Of a DNA stretch of 64,000 bases, positions 13,001-22,694 are shown one piece after another (the stretch's first letter is position 1; every line of letters starts with the position of its first letter). A program made the translations under genes and the position numbers. The notes beneath the pieces were generated by a model. It was not told the origin of the DNA. It searched no databases and saw only the letters and a list, made by a program, of their open reading frames with translations. Origin of the DNA: Prochilodus magdalenae (taxonomy: Eukaryota; Chordata; Actinopteri; Characiformes; Prochilodontidae); the NCBI GenBank assembly GCA_024036415.1, contig JAMWET010000687.1:1-64000 (forward strand), read 5' to 3'.

Positions 13001-16000
13001 CTGAGTAGAGTGGCACCGCAGATGGCCGGACCACCACCAGGGATCTCACAGTGATCCAGGAACACCTGAAAGACGTGAGTGTGATGTCACCTTCCCCAGG
13101 CGCCTCCTCAGCATGGCCACCATTTCCATCTCTTGCGTAATCGCGACATCCTGTCCTGGTGCGACAGGAACGCGTGATGCCCGGTGCTAGAACTCCTTCC
13201 TATCAGACATCGTGGATAACTTGGTTCTGTGTGGGTTCTTCTTACTATCCACAAGGCCTTGGAGAAGAACCAGCAGTGGCTAGCTTATGATCAGCAGAGG
13301 GAGGCCTATGTGAAAGCAGTGCTGGAGAGAACCTACCACCTGGAGCAGGAGCTGAAACAGGCCAACGAGGCACTACAGGAGAGAGACAAGGAGGCCAGTT
13401 CAGAAGGTGAGCCCGTGTGTAAGGAGCACTGATGTGTCCACTCAAACCTGAGCACCATCCCGACACTAACCACAGGTACCCCCACCAAGATCAGTTGTCC
13501 CTTGCAGGTGCTGAGAATGATGCTCACCACGCCACATTACTGCTCTGGTGGTCCTGAGGCGTGGTGGTTGCTGTGAGCGCGGTTATGACAGGGACTACAG
13601 TGTTAACCTTTTGTTGCCCAGCCCACCTTCCAATTTCAGACAGTGCCCATAGTATGCCCTTTCACTTTCCAGTTTTTGTGCAGGTTAATTCAGGCGGGGG
13701 ATGGTATGTGTGAGGTGGTTTGATGTGTGTGGGTCTTGGTTGTTTGGTTTTGGCGCAGCATGCCGTCTACTTGAGGTAGCCTCCTGAGCTTTGGCTCGCA
13801 AACACTCTTAACTGGATGTGCAGAACGAGAGCCAAGTGACTCCAAGGGCAGAATGCTGCTGTGAGTTCATCGTGCACTGCAGGCTAGGAGTGCGAGGAGA
13901 GGCAGCAGGAGGTGGCTGAAATGAGGCAGAAGCTGCAGGTCATGCGGCTCAGCTGTGGTAACAACTGTTGGGGATCTTCAGGAGTGTGATATAGGAGTGC
14001 GATCCAGGGGAGCGCTAATCGAACGATCTGGGGTGCTTGTGCTAAGTCTGTGGATGGGTTGTTCGTGCAGGCGGCTGGAGGAGGAGTGAGGCTTGAGGGT
14101 CCTCTGAGCTTCTGGAACAGGTAGGTGACCCGAGGCGGTACTGGTGTACATCCTATTCTTGCGTTCACGCTGGCCACGCCCGATGTTGTCACTAAAGCTG
14201 CACACAAACAGGGTGCAGCCGAGAGATGAGGTGTTGTGTGTGGATGCGAAATGGCATGGCGTTGGCGGACCGTTGATGGGTGGTTACTCCAACAGGAACT
14301 GAGCGGCGGACACCATAGTGGTTGGTGACATGTGGTTTATCTAAAGCCAAGGCCACACACGGTGCCGACCTCTAATCGTATTCATGGGCCTTACTCTACA
14401 TTGTACTTGTGTACGTTAATACACTGTTACTCTCGCCCGACTCACATGTACGGAACTTATTTGGGTGCTCAAAACCGCATAGCCCATACAGAGATTACTT
14501 GGCGCTACTCGTTCTATTACCATTTCTAGTAAAGCTGTTCCATTCAAAACAACTCCCCAGATGACCCCCTGCTCTCCAAGCTTGGCTTATCCGCTGTGTA
14601 ACGTTAATAACCGAACCTACTAAGGATGGAGGAATGATGGGGGCACTGCCAGTGCAGAGGGTGCCTCCTTTGAACAATTGTATAGACCCAACACTTGGCC
14701 CTTCCCCTCCATCTCAACACCAATTGGGACAACCCTACCCCTAGACGTGAACGCAGGAGCGGAGGGTGAAGTGGGCTAACGTGTGTTGTGTAGGGCAAAT
14801 GGGGAGGACATGGGGTTTAGGGCTCCAGATTTCGCTAGCTATTTCAGGATTTTTGTTTAGGGACAGTCTGGTCTCCGCAAAGCCGAGAGACTCAGTTAGG
14901 ACGTTACGGGACCCCGTCTGCTGCCGAGCGACCTTTGAGAAGGACTACATTTTAGGGACGCCCGTGGTTTTTGAATTCCATCACTGTAACCTGTGTCTAC
15001 AATAACGCCTCTCTCTTCAAGGTGAACCTCCTGCAGAAGTCTCTCCTGAATCAACACGAGCAGCAGAACCGGGTGGCGGTTTTTGAGGAGGAACAGGTGT
15101 ACATCACGGCCAGCTTGTGTCACCGAGCAGTTCTCCGTACTCGTACTCGCGTAACACTTGTGTAATCGACTATTTTGACTGGGACAGTGTTCGGTTTGGC
15201 TTCAGGGGTCTGCTCAGAGAGTAATGGTCAACTTATGGCTCGGTGTATGACTAATTCATCTGTGATCACATGATTATGACACTAACAACATGGAAGCCTC
15301 AGAGGAGCCTGCCGATTATGGGTTCTGTGTTCCCAGAAGGCTAGAAATGCAATCCAGGGTTTATCGGAAAGGGCCGAGTTCCAGTTCTCTGAACTCGCCA
15401 GAGCATCTCAACAAGGCAGGCACGGTTGCATGCCATGATTCCGTGACCCAGGGCTTGTTGAAAAAGGAACGTCACAGCTCACCACACAACACCGCATAGT
15501 TCACCACCTTGGTTCTTCAACTGGTTTCATTCAGGCTGGGTAGAACACTGGTGCTTTTTATTGTATCAGTCTGTCTTTTAAGTGCAGAACGCAGAAAACC
15601 GAGTGAACGTCAAAGGATACAGTCATGCAGAGGTGCGCGTGTGTTGCCAGCACTAGTATCGGTTCATGCAGTACCAGATTGGCGGAGTGTGTAGATGACC
15701 TGTGAGCGTTTGTGTCGTTATTCCAGTCAATGTTTTTTGTTATTATCCAGACAAACTATAAAGATTGCTTTTACTGTGTGCGAGGTATTAAAGGACGTGC
15801 ATCGGGTTTCTTCTGGCAGTGCCACTGGGGTGTCGCATTGGGGCCTTTGTTTTGTGGGATGGGGGTTGTCGGTTGTTGTCTTTTCCGACTTTCCCAACAA
15901 CCGACTCGCCCAAGGAATCACCTCCTGTTTGCTGCTTCCGGCTGGGAACTAACTTTTTCGGGATTCCTGAAACTTTATTTACTTGTGGGCCAGAAACCGT

Positions 16001-16646
16001 CGTTGATCAGTGCCGGGAAAAACCGTTGGAACGGGAAGCCTTGTCCCCCCATTTGTGGAGTAGAAAAGCTAACAGTAGACTGCCTGGTGAGTTATTGATG
16101 CTTCATGATGAGCTTTCGAAGGAGGGGTTCATAACTCCAGTCTTGGAGGGCCGGGGTCGTGCACAGTTTCGTAGTTCCAGGTAAACCGCCAAACTCTGCC
16201 GGACGCTGGACCTCCAGGACCAGAGTGATGCACCCCTGCTTTACCGTAACCAACGAGCCCCCTCTAAGACAGTGGCTGACTAATCTTGGACCAGAGGCCT
16301 TAGGTGGGATTGGTCTACAGCCTTAAAGTAGACCGCAGATGCATGGTGTGTGTGGTAAAGCCAGTAGTTAGCCTGTGCAGCCTCCCAGATCTCTACTCAG
16401 TGAGCGACCATGCTGCTGAGAAAACCTAAAAGTCTAAATTTAAAGCTGGAGTCCTTAATGGGAGCGTTTCATCTATCTGCTGCGTGCCAAGACCATAATT
16501 ATTTATTTACCCACCCACAGATTCAGTTGTCTGCCAAAGATCTGGAGGACGAGAAGCGTGATAATCATCATCTCCAACGGCAACTTCACAAAATCCTGAA
16601 GGAGCTGCGAAAAACCAAAGAGACGGTGGCGAGGTTAGAACGCGAG
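7072..16646 (+). CDS. cep55: cep55, centrosomal/midbody coiled-coil protein (gene span, partial model)
   Basis: CEP55 is a coiled-coil scaffold of the midbody that recruits ALIX and TSG101/ESCRT-III for abscission. Confident coding exons are 7085-7261, 8409-8681, 13256-13406, 15022-15096 and 16521-16646; 13009-13074 is probable and 14071-14120 is damaged. The strongest match is ALEKNQQWLAYDQQREAYVK, the ESCRT/ALIX-binding region of CEP55. The 16521 exon carries LHKILKELRK, matching the C-terminal coiled coil. Introns between the recognised early exons are phase 0. I could not recover the roughly 100 residues expected between the ESCRT-binding exon and 15022, nor a clean C-terminal zinc-binding exon. 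Either the gene is decaying or the sequence has errors. Neighbour ffar4 downstream agrees with vertebrate synteny. Confidence 0.85.
7085..7261 (+). CDS. cep55: cep55 first coding exon
   Basis: The acceptor TTTTGCAG ends at 7071 and 13 bases of 5' UTR precede the ATG at 7085. The exon encodes 59 residues starting MAFKLPRGKG, then a short basic stretch and the start of a coiled coil (SEISKLVKENAYLKKMICEL). It ends GAG|GTAAAT in phase 0. I prefer this ATG to the in-frame one at 7037, which lies before the acceptor. Confidence 0.85.
7440..8225. repeat. Tandem repeat, 46-bp unit, cep55 intron
   Basis: Repeats of TTGTTATCCTGAGATCACAAG plus a spacer of about 25 bp containing GATTTTAAGAAAACA. Central copies (7690-7850) are nearly identical and the edges are diverged. 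Confidence 0.9.
8409..8681 (+). CDS. cep55: cep55 coiled-coil exon
   Basis: 273 bases, 91 residues, phase 0 at both ends, bounded by TTACAG and a GTAGAC donor. It reads RILALETLGEENSQQIRSRD and continues as an uninterrupted coiled coil rich in Glu, Lys, Gln and Leu. It corresponds to the LLEKIRVLEAE region of human CEP55. Confidence 0.85.
8815..9415. repeat. Tandem repeat, 47-bp unit, cep55 intron
   Basis: About a dozen copies of a unit containing AAAGTATGTACCTTCAGATG and TACTTGAGTATGGAGAGTA. The copies are highly homogeneous. Confidence 0.95.
9430..10137. other. cep55 intron, nothing recognised
   Basis: Non-repetitive at sight. A 134-codon minus-strand frame (9665-10069) resembles no family I know. 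Confidence 0.4.
10143..10290 (+). mobile_element. tRNA-derived SINE fragment
   Basis: It begins GGCGGCACAGTGGCGCAGCG, an A-box-like tRNA relic, followed by GGTTTGATTCC, a B box. It continues with the TCTGCATGTTCTCCC and GGGTTTTCTCC words of fish tRNA-type SINEs. It lacks a tRNA cloverleaf. Confidence 0.75.
10300..12478. repeat. GGT-rich minisatellite, cep55 intron
   Basis: Over 2.1 kb of units of the form GATGTTAGGGATGTCCCAGT followed by a variable (GGT)n run, so unit length varies from about 27 to 60 bp. The strand is strongly G-rich. ORFs of Pro/His or Gly/Val repeats here are shadows. Confidence 0.95.
13009..13074 (+). CDS. cep55: cep55 small exon (probable)
   Basis: An acceptor (TTTCTGAGTAG) precedes 22 codons ending TVIQEHLKD, followed by a GTGAGT donor. 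Phase 0 at both ends fits the preceding exon (…AAVK) and the following one (ALEKNQQW). Human CEP55 has a comparable stretch ending in LKD just before ALEKNQQW. The exact 5' edge is uncertain because several AGs are clustered. Confidence 0.5.
13256..13406 (+). CDS. cep55: cep55 ESCRT/ALIX-binding region exon
   Basis: It reads ALEKNQQWLAYDQQREAYVK and then a coiled coil rich in Glu, Gln and Lys ending ASSE G. The donor is GTGAGC at 13407, leaving phase 1. This segment is the most conserved part of CEP55 and contains the region that binds ALIX and TSG101. Confidence 0.9.
13410..15021. other. cep55 central region, exons not resolved
   Basis: About 100 residues of coiled coil are expected here. 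One stretch (about 13892-13942) reads ECEERQQEVAEMRQKLQ before a GTCATG donor, but its phase does not fit the preceding exon. Nothing else coding is convincing. Confidence 0.35.
14071..14120 (+). pseudogene. cep55: cep55 damaged exon (in-frame stop)
   Basis: A good acceptor (TTCGTGCAG) and donor (GTAGGT) bound 50 bases. In the phase required by both neighbours (enter 1, leave 0) it ends SSELLEQ, matching the end of the human exon before VQFLY, but a TGA interrupts it at 14094-14096. Another frame gives RLEEE at its start, so an indel is also possible. Confidence 0.4.
15022..15096 (+). CDS. cep55: cep55 coiled-coil exon
   Basis: 25 codons, VNLLQKSLLNQHEQQNRVAV and then FEEEQ, phase 0 at both ends, with acceptor CTCTTCAAG and donor GTGTAC. 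It matches the human stretch beginning VQFLYTSLLKQQEEQTRVAL. Confidence 0.9.
15097..16520. other. cep55 intron, nothing recognised
   Basis: Several open frames overlap around 15700-16180, but none resembles a known protein or has splice-site support. Confidence 0.4.
16521..16646 (+). CDS. cep55: cep55 C-terminal coiled-coil exon
   Basis: 42 codons beginning IQLSAKDLEDEKRDNHHLQR and containing LHKILKELRKTKETVARLE. Acceptor CCCACAG, donor GTAAGA, phase 0. It corresponds to human …LHVILKELRKARNQITQLE. Confidence 0.92.
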
Positions 16647-16732
16647 GTAAGAAACGGCCTGTGGTACATCCGCCACATGGGCTGAGACATGTAGAGCATG
16701 AGCTGACCAGTCCTGTACCATGTGGGCTACAG

Positions 16733-16900
16733 AGAGAAAAGCTTCTCCTCATTTCCGATTCGCCCAGCGGACCTCACACGAAAGAGGGAAGAAGCCCCGT
16801 AGTGAGATCAGTCCGCAGAGTGGTTTCACCTCGTGCCCACACCAGGTATAGCACGACTGCCGTCTGCTGGTGACAGAGATCTCTCCTGGGAGCTGTCCAC
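16733..16900 (+). CDS. cep55 candidate last exon, frame broken
   Basis: After an acceptor (GTGGGCTACAG) the phase-0 frame reads REKLLLISDSPSGPHTKEGR and then continues to TAVCW and stop. A second frame reads SCPHQV, stop, HDCRLLV where CEP55 family members have a CPxC…H…C zinc-binding end. The expected motif is not intact in any single frame. Confidence 0.3.
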
Positions 16901-17345
16901 AACTTGCAGGGCTCGAGTTAGATTCCATCCAGTCCGCCACAGAAGACCTGTCCTGTTTGCTCATGTTGACCAGTTGGCTGTTGACTTGATTCCTTTTGTT
17001 TTATCTTCTGGGGTGTTGAGTATGTACGTGGGTTTTTTTTCGTGTTTTCCCCTGGTGTGTATATCACACAGCCGGATGTTTTTCCATTTTAATACCCATT
17101 TTTGGTTCCTCTGTTTTCCTTTATTGAAAAATAAGGTAGGAAATCTCCAAGAGCTTAGTTCAGTGTTTGTCAAATTTGAATTTCACAGCCATGTTCAGAG
17201 ACCAACACTCTCTGCTCTGTAGATCCTTTTGGCTGATTAAACAACATTTGGTTCCTGGCTTTGTGTTTGTTTTCCCCTTCTCTTCCAGTCATTTAAGGCG
17301 CAAATCAGATCAAGTTAGGCATGCAGGGTTTGCGTGTACGTTCCT

Positions 17346-17351
17346 AATAAA
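17346..17351 (+). terminator. Candidate polyadenylation signal for cep55
   Basis: AATAAA about 700 bases after the last recognised exon, upstream of the 17.4 kb tandem array. Confidence 0.3.
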
Positions 17352-17439
17352 GCAGGATTATGTAGCTATCACCAGGTCGTTTTGAGGACTGACAAAACGG
17401 CTGGGTGAGGCGCTCTAGAATGGAATCTGTCCTAGTAAA

Positions 17440-18230
17440 GAACAAGTTTGGAACCCTGTGTATATCTGGGTTCTTCTGTGCATGGTGGATTTTGCGGTTC
17501 CATGGGACACTTTTCCACTTCTCCTTAGTCCATCTGAAATGAGCTCAGGCCCAGAGAAGGCGGCGGTGCTGTGTCAGGATCTGGCTATATCTGGGTTCTC
17601 CTTTGCATGGTGGATTTTGCGGTTCCACAGGACACTTTTCCACTTCTCCCTAGTCCATCTGAAATGAGCTCAGGCCCAGAGAAGGCGGCGGCGCTGTGTC
17701 AGGATCTGGCTATGTCTGGGTTCTTCTTTGCATGGTGGATTTTGTGGTTCCATGGGACACTTTTCCACTTCTCCCTAGTCCATCTGAAACGAGCTCGGGC
17801 CCAGAGAAGGCGGGGGGGGGGGGGGCGGCGCTTATTGTATCCGTCAGGATCTGCTTTGTGGTTGTCCACAGGACAATTTTGTCAATAATCTCTTAGTGCC
17901 ATCTGAAATGAAGCCCTAGTGTTCGCGGAGAGAAGGCGGGCGGAGTCGGGTTTTATGGGATCCGGTCTTTGGTGGTTCCACGTGGAAACTTTTTTCCATG
18001 TGTGTGATCCTCCCTAGGTCCATGCTGAAAGTTGAGTCCAAAGTCCATTAATAGGCGGGCGACTGGGTTTCTGGATCTGTCTTTGTGGTTCCACGGGACA
18101 CTTTTCCAATTCTCCTTAGTCCATCTAAAACGAGCTCTGGCCCAGAGAAGTCGGCAGCGCTGTGTCAGGATCTGGCTATATCTGGGTTCTCCTTTGGCTG
18201 AAGTGGAGTTGCCCGCGTAGACCATGAGAC
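17440..18230 (-). mobile_element. Tandemly amplified piece of a Tc1-like transposase
   Basis: A unit of about 124 bp recurs at about 17460, 17583, 17708, 17830, 17950 and 18080, the later copies diverged. On the minus strand it encodes LLWARARFRWT and WKSVLW/WKSVPW, the segment just before the second catalytic Asp in a common fish Tc1 family. The sequence diverges before that Asp. Only this transposase fragment is repeated, not a whole element. Confidence 0.7.
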
Positions 18231-19169
18231 ACTTTCCGCACTTCTCGCCTTTTAGTCCGTACTATATTGAAGCTTTTCCGATCCATGGATGCTTCTTTCC
18301 CGGCTGTGTTGGGAGGTTTTATCCGTTTTGCGTAGGGGTTGTTAGTTGAAAGTGTTCCTGATTTCCTCATACCAGCAATTTTCGCACTTCAGAACCACAG
18401 TCCTGTTGTTTTTAACGGGCAGGGTGCCCTTGAGGGTCCGTGTATATGATCACCTTCCGGTGGGGGGGGGGGGGGCCATCCAGTAGTGGATCTGACTCTT
18501 GTCCTTTGTGTACAGAGGTCCTCCAGATTTCCTGGATGGTTTAATGATAGTATGTAGTGTAGAGTGTTCTTCGCTGTTTGAGGAACGTTCTTTTTGAATT
18601 GCTGGACTGTAGCACCTTCCCAGTCTAAGGGGGTAATTCAAGATCATGGTGTAAAGACAAGGTGTCCTACTGAGGCCATTCCGGAGCTGGTAGTGGGGCA
18701 TACAAGGACATGATGACCACACCACTTACTAAAAACAGACACGGCCTTCCTGATGATGGAGATGGAGACAGTTATTAGACAGTTATAAATACGACGTGTA
18801 AATACAATCCGACTGTTCAAGAAGCGCATTAAAGCGATAATGTATTTACCCAACGTAAGTGCAGGAACTGACCACTCATCGTTGTTGTTATGGCTTTGAC
18901 GCTAAGAAGAGATATAAGGACCAGCAATCTGACAACACAGAACTCACGCAAAGGCCAAAGGGCTTGGGTGCATTCCAAAAACTCAACTACAGCCACTCAA
19001 AGATGCCCCACTGTTTTGCCGGGGAGGAAATAGGAAGACTGCTTGGCCACCTGGCCGGAGGCAGCAGGAGAGGTGACGTCATGCCTGGTGTGCAGACAGG
19101 CGGAGCTGTACTAAAAGGGCCTGACCCGACTCCACAAACAACCCCAGCTCCAGAACGCGACTCTCAAGG
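18231..19169. other. Region upstream of ffar4
   Basis: A G homopolymer lies near 18463. No TATA box or repeat family is recognised. The promoter and any 5' UTR of ffar4 presumably fall here. Confidence 0.4.
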
Positions 19170-19706
19170 ATGATACCCCTGACGGACCTTCTGCACTCTC
19201 CCCACATGCAGAACCTCTCCTGTTTCTCTTTCTTCTCCGAACTCCAGCGTCCCCACTGGTTGGCGACCATGGTCGAGACCTTGGTTCAGATGACCATTTT
19301 CCTGGTTGCGGTGGTCAGCAACATTGCCGCCTTCACGTTGGTCCTTCAAGAGAGGCGGGTAGTCGACAGCACGCTCTTCACCCTGAACCTCTTTCTGGGG
19401 GACCTTCTGTTTGTCAGTACCATTCCCTTGATCATCGTCGTGAGGTGGACCGGGTCGTGGAGGCTTGGCTCCACTGCCTGCCGGGTCGTCATGTACTTCG
19501 TCTGCTTGGGTGGAATAGTGACCATCGTCACGCTGGCTGCCATCAGTATCGAGAGATTGCTGGCCATCCTGAAAATGGAGACTACGTCCAACCTGAACCC
19601 CAAAAGGGCATCTGTGGTGCTGGTCCTCATCTGGGTCTGCAGCGGCGTCGCGGTGTTGCCCATGTTTTTGTTCTTCGAGGTGGCGACCGTCATCTCTCAA
19701 GAACAG
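19170..19706 (+). CDS. ffar4: ffar4 exon 1 (TM1-TM4)
   Basis: 179 codons from MIPLTDLLHS to …VISQEQ, ending CAG|GTTACT. It carries LNLFLGDLLF, VRWTGSW and AAISIERLLAILKM. Confidence 0.92.
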
Positions 19707-21846
19707 GTTACTATGGTTTCTCATGTCTATATTTCCATATAAGTATATATACATATATATATGGTCGTTTATTTGGCAAGGCAACTTATGAGTGAGGCAT
19801 AGGTACCTCATTGTATACAAGAGTCGACTTCAGTCCAGGAGCTATTTTGCCATTTCAGGACCACCCGAAGTTAGTTATGGGACATAAGAGAGGACCACCA
19901 GTGCAGAGCGAAAGGCTACAGGTCACAACGAGTGCAGATAAACATAGTGCGGAGATCATTTCAGTGGTAAACCGTGAGAGAAGGAAAGAATCTTGTGGAA
20001 AGTGAACAAACCCTAATCCCATTTCACCCTCGAATCCCATTCTTGTTGGGAAGCATTGGGATTACATGCCCTGCCAAATGGAGGTTTTTCAAAGATGCAC
20101 TTCAAAGGCAGTGTTGGGACACGTTTCCCTGAATGTCCTGGGCAAGCCACCAAATAGACCCACCTCAAAATGGTGCAGCAGTTACTTTGCGGTGCCTCAT
20201 CATTTCAGGTGGACCTCTGATATCACCGCAGCCTGGCAGGGTTGCCTACAGAGCACCGCTAGTCGCCTGGTAGATGATGACTCTGGTTCAATTCTCAGAT
20301 GACATCTTGAGTACTTGGTTGGTTGGACTATTGTGTAACCAGCCATCTCTGTAACTCCATTCCATGAGGCAAGGCCACCTTTGACAACAAGAGGCAGCGG
20401 TAAAAATAAGAAATGGGGTTGGGCCTACAGTACTAAGCAAAAGTTCCGATGACCATTTTTCTGGTTGCGGTGGTCAGCAACAATGTCGCATTACCGCTGG
20501 TTCACCGCTTCACCCTGAACCTTTTCTTGGGGGACCTTCTGTTTGTGTCAGTACCATTTGACCATCGCCGTGAGGCGGACCGGGTCTTGGAGACTGGTGG
20601 GTCGTCATGTACTTCGTCTGCTTGGGTGGAATAGTGACCATCGTCACGCTGGCTGCCATCAGTATCGAGAGATTGCTGACCATCCTGAAAATGGAGACTA
20701 CATCCAACCTGAACCCCAAAGGGGCATCTGTGGTGCCAGTCCTGATCTGGCTCGGCAGGACTAAGCAAAAGTCAAAGACCACCTTTCATTTTTCTACTAG
20801 GTTAAAGAGTCAAAAGTCATTCAGTGCCTCAAAGAGGCACAGCTCCAAGGTTCAGTCCTAGAAGCTGGATTAACATTTCTTAAACACAGTGAGTGATGTT
20901 GATGTTGGTCTGGGGTGGACCGTGTGGTCAGTCCATTGTCCGGAGTGACTAACTGGCTCTGTCTTTGTTCCCAGAAGGAGATGCAGATATGCTGCCTTAT
21001 GTGGCCACACCTGACGGGCGAGATCATATGGAACGCTGCCTTCGCTGCACTAGGCTTCCTTTTCCCGGCCATTAGCATCGTGATCAGTTACAGCAAAATC
21101 CTGCAGGTAAACGAGCGCCGCGTAATGCATTTCCTTCTCCTGATAGTAGCCACCGTATCCATGCCAAACATCTGTTCCGTCTGGCCGAGGCAGACGCGAG
21201 GCTGGCCTCTTATCGAGCAGTCGTGTGATACTTTATTATCCTGGATAGTATGTAATCGCTCTGGCAAACAACCCGGCTTATCGTAGCACGTCCTCTTAGC
21301 GACGGACAGAGCCACTTACCCATGCAAACGCTGGCCAGATGTCACGGCCCTTTTCCAGAGTCACAACAATGCTGTTGGTTATCCCGAGTCTGGCCGACGG
21401 CTGGGTGGGACAGGGTCCGGTGAAATGCTTGACGGTTGTTTCCTGTTTCCTCCCAAACCCAGATCAAGAAGCAATCCAAAAAGAGACTCCGCAGCATCGC
21501 CTCGCAGCGCGACCGTGTCCTGAACTGCCCGGTGTCCAAACAGGACTACAAACTCTTCCGCACGCTCCTCATCCTCATGGTGTCCTTCTTCATCATGTGG
21601 AGCCCCATCTTCGTGTTCACCTTCCTCATCCTCGTACGCAACCTGCAAGTGGACATCACCATCACCTCCACCATGTTCTTCTGGGTGATGACCTTCACCA
21701 TGGCTAACTCCGCCCTCAACCCAGTCCTTTACAGCGTGTACCAGCTGAGGTATAGCTGGGACAAGCTTTGCTGCGCCAAAAACGGCAACCCAGGCCCAAG
21801 GGTTCCTGCAGCTGCTGCTCCCAAAACAGGGAACGGTGGATCCTAG
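19170..21846 (+). CDS. ffar4: ffar4 (GPR120), long-chain free fatty acid receptor
   Basis: Class A GPCR that senses long-chain and omega-3 fatty acids and signals through Gq/11 and arrestin at the plasma membrane. Exons 19170-19706, 20975-21106 and 21463-21846 join in frame (phase 0) to 350 codons, close to the 361 of human FFAR4. Landmarks: possible N-glycosylation at N15; TM2 end IPLIIVVRW with Arg92, the position of the ligand-contacting Arg99 of human; disulphide Cys104 and an extracellular-loop Cys near 185; ERL in place of DRY after TM3; GEIIWN and VISYSKILQ in TM5; MWSPI in TM6; NSALNPVLY in TM7. The start at 19170 has A at -3; M13 is the alternative. The C-tail is short and poor in Ser/Thr. 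It lies directly after cep55, as in other vertebrates. Confidence 0.93.
20432..20772 (+). pseudogene. Partial ffar4 exon-1 copy in intron 1
   Basis: 20445-20759 copies exon 1 from about 19289 to 19645 (TM1 to TM4). The left half carries deletions and frameshifts. The right half (about 20595-20750) differs from exon 1 at only about six positions. The segment is bounded by a 13-bp direct repeat, ACTAAGCAAAAGT, at 20432-20444 and 20760-20772. No poly(A) is visible and no splice donor keeps it usable as an exon. Confidence 0.88.
20975..21106 (+). CDS. ffar4: ffar4 exon 2 (ECL2-TM5)
   Basis: 44 codons, KEMQICCLMWPHLTGEIIWN to VISYSKILQ, acceptor TTCCCAG, donor GTAAAC. It matches the human EISICTLIWP…SYSKILQ segment. 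Confidence 0.93.
21463..21846 (+). CDS. ffar4: ffar4 exon 3 (ICL3-TM6-TM7-tail)
   Basis: Begins IKKQSKKRLRSIASQRDRVL, followed by the KLFRTLLILMVSFFIMWSP of TM6 and NSALNPVLY of TM7. Cys326-Cys327 are likely palmitoylation sites. The tail ends PKTGNGGS. Confidence 0.93.
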   Translation: MKKQSKKRLRSIASQRDRVLNCPVSKQDYKLFRTLLILMVSFFIMWSPIFVFTFLILVRNLQVDITITSTMFFWVMTFTMANSALNPVLYSVYQLRYSWDKLCCAKNGNPGPRVPAAAAPKTGNGGS

Positions 21847-22490
21847 GTCTCACTCACGCGGTTCTTTCACACGGATTGTGACACATGTCGTGTTGGCCAG
21901 TCTCATCGGCGACTGGCTGCAGGTTTTCGGTCCCACTGATTCCACAGTTGGTCCCAAGGCTGCTACACACCAATCAGGCAAGTGTACAACTGACTTTACT
22001 GTCCACACCTTAAAACAAGTTTTCCGAAACTGACCAATTCCGACTCCATAGCAATGATAGAGCAGCTGTGTTCCAGCTAATAGAACCCTAAAAAGGACCA
22101 GAGTCTTCAGAACTGGGGTGCAAACACGGAACGCCGAAGTGAAGCTCCTTACGGTACTTTCAGTTTTCCGGACTCTCGACCAGTTGTCCCCGTTTATCCG
22201 GGAAACTGGGAGTAAAGAACTGGAACGTTTTTCCACTTGAAGACATTCGCCACGTTTGTTTAACGTTTCGTTTCCGCATCTCCGACATCAGCTCAAACTC
22301 AGCCGGAGAACAGCTACGGCGGAAAACCCTGGAGGTGGAGAAACTCCCTGGTTTTCCGAAATGGAAACCATTCCAAACAATGCCCCAGTTTGTCCGTGTT
22401 GCAAGGGACGAAGGACCTTAACTGAGGAGAACTAGAACTCGAATTTAGAACCATTTGCGGTTGCACACAGTGAAACACCCACGTATACAC
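21847..22490. other. ffar4 downstream region
   Basis: Probably includes the 3' UTR. No clear AATAAA was found and no other gene was recognised. Confidence 0.35.
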
Positions 22491-22499
22491 ACACATACA

Positions 22500-22690
22500 C
22501 TAGGGGGCAGTAAGCACACTTGCCCGGAGCAGTGGACAGCCTTATCCATGGCCTGCAGGGAGCATGCGGGGGTTAGGTTCCAAGCTCAAGGGCAGTCCTG
22601 TCCTATCGGTTTAGGGAATCGGACCGGCGACCCGTTGGCTCGGTCTCTAACCTCCAGCCCACAACGTCCCCATCGGTACATATTCAACCA
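22500..22690 (-). mobile_element. tRNA-SINE-like repeat (GGAGGTTAGGGA family)
   Basis: The reverse complement reads CTGGAGGTTAGAGACCGAGC and then a GATTCCC-type B box. The other half carries AGGGGGCAGT and GCCCGGAG words. The same family recurs at 55135-56035. Confidence 0.5.
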
Positions 22691-22694
22691 AAAC

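Noticed and set aside
20607..20861. Second functional ffar4-like receptor or alternative exon
   Set aside because: It covers only TM3-TM4, lacks splice sites and the left part is frameshifted, so it is a broken partial copy.
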